This document shows, in pieces, positions 13,602 through 13,763 of a stretch of 13,763 bases of DNA. The translations under genes were made by a program, and so were the position numbers. The DNA comes from Cellvibrionaceae bacterium. Lineage in GTDB: Bacteria > Pseudomonadota > Gammaproteobacteria > Pseudomonadales > Cellvibrionaceae. A model generated the notes under the pieces. It was not told the DNA's origin, ran no database searches, and saw only the letters and a program-made list of their open reading frames with translations. Numbering within the stretch: position 1 is the first letter of the stretch; each line of letters opens with the position of its first letter. The stretch lies in assembly GCA_030597965.1 (NCBI GenBank), contig JAUVQU010000044.1, positions 1-13,763 on the forward strand, in the 5' to 3' direction.

Positions 13602-13763
13602 TTACGCATTATATAAAGTAAAAATTCCAATACCAATAAAGCCAATACCCGCAATATAATGCAGGTATTTGGGGTTGATGACTTCAGACAGTAAGCTGCC
13701 GGCTAATACACCAATAGCGGAGGCGACAATGAGTGCGGCGGAGGCGGCAAGGAATACGGTGTA
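13602..13763 (-). CDS. TMEM165/GDT1-family transporter, C-terminal fragment (partial)
   Basis: Only the last 53 codons are in the window; the gene runs off the right edge. The visible peptide has two hydrophobic segments, VFLAASAALIVASAIGVLAG and YIAGIGFIGIGIFTLYNA, joined by SLLSEVINPKYLH. This closely follows the C-terminal end of TMEM165/GDT1 (UPF0016) proteins, where a final helix with a GxxFIGxGxxTL-like pattern precedes the stop. Characterised relatives export Mn2+ or exchange Ca2+/Mn2+ for protons across membranes. The family's acidic signature motifs would lie outside the window, so the assignment rests on the tail alone. The stop codon is TAA at 13604-13602, followed by an intrinsic terminator. 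Confidence 0.75.
   Translation of the reverse strand, partial: YTVFLAASAALIVASAIGVLAGSLLSEVINPKYLHYIAGIGFIGIGIFTLYNA

Overview
The window looks like chromosomal DNA of a gammaproteobacterium, probably a marine or environmental heterotroph. This rests on protein flavour, roughly even GC and compact operons, so the placement is an impression, not a measurement. I see no tRNA, rRNA, CRISPR array, transposase or phage gene.

The centre (about 2.28-13.4 kb) is a divergent catabolic locus for branched-chain acyl-CoA thioesters. Leftward from a 319-nt control region run acetoacetyl-CoA synthetase, a zinc-independent NAD(P)H oxidoreductase, a MaoC-type hydratase and an HpcH/HpaI (CitE-like) acyl-CoA lyase. 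Rightward run a biotin carboxylase, a separate biotin carrier protein, a carboxyltransferase of the methylcrotonyl/geranyl-CoA carboxylase type, an isovaleryl-CoA-dehydrogenase-like enzyme, a short-chain dehydrogenase/reductase of the enoyl-CoA-reductase type and a small VanZ-like membrane protein. The control region has one sigma70-like promoter per direction. Each promoter carries a copy of the same 13-bp palindrome-like site (TGAGTCTGACTCA and TGAGCTTGACTCA), so both arms are probably under one repressor encoded elsewhere.

Read as a pathway: the dehydrogenase would make a 3-methyl-2-enoyl-CoA, the biotin enzyme would carboxylate its methyl group, MaoC would hydrate the glutaconyl-type product, and the CitE-like lyase would cleave the HMG-CoA-type product to acetyl-CoA plus acetoacetate (or a longer 3-oxo acid). 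The synthetase would then re-activate that acid. This is leucine/isovalerate-type catabolism built with a MaoC plus CitE-like pair in place of the crotonase-type hydratase and DRE-TIM HMG-CoA lyase of classical Liu clusters. It resembles the leucine operon of Mycobacterium tuberculosis, but uses a synthetase in place of the CoA-transferase and a carboxylase alpha subunit split into two genes. A longer, terpenoid-like substrate remains possible.

The left flank (0-2.3 kb) holds, all leftward, a DUF4870 membrane protein, a crotonase-fold isomerase-like protein and a glutathione S-transferase. They are followed by a 320-nt gap with a strong hairpin and a nested inverted-repeat element. The right flank holds an arginine-rich 49-residue small ORF and the 3' end of a convergent TMEM165/GDT1-family transporter gene with its own terminator.
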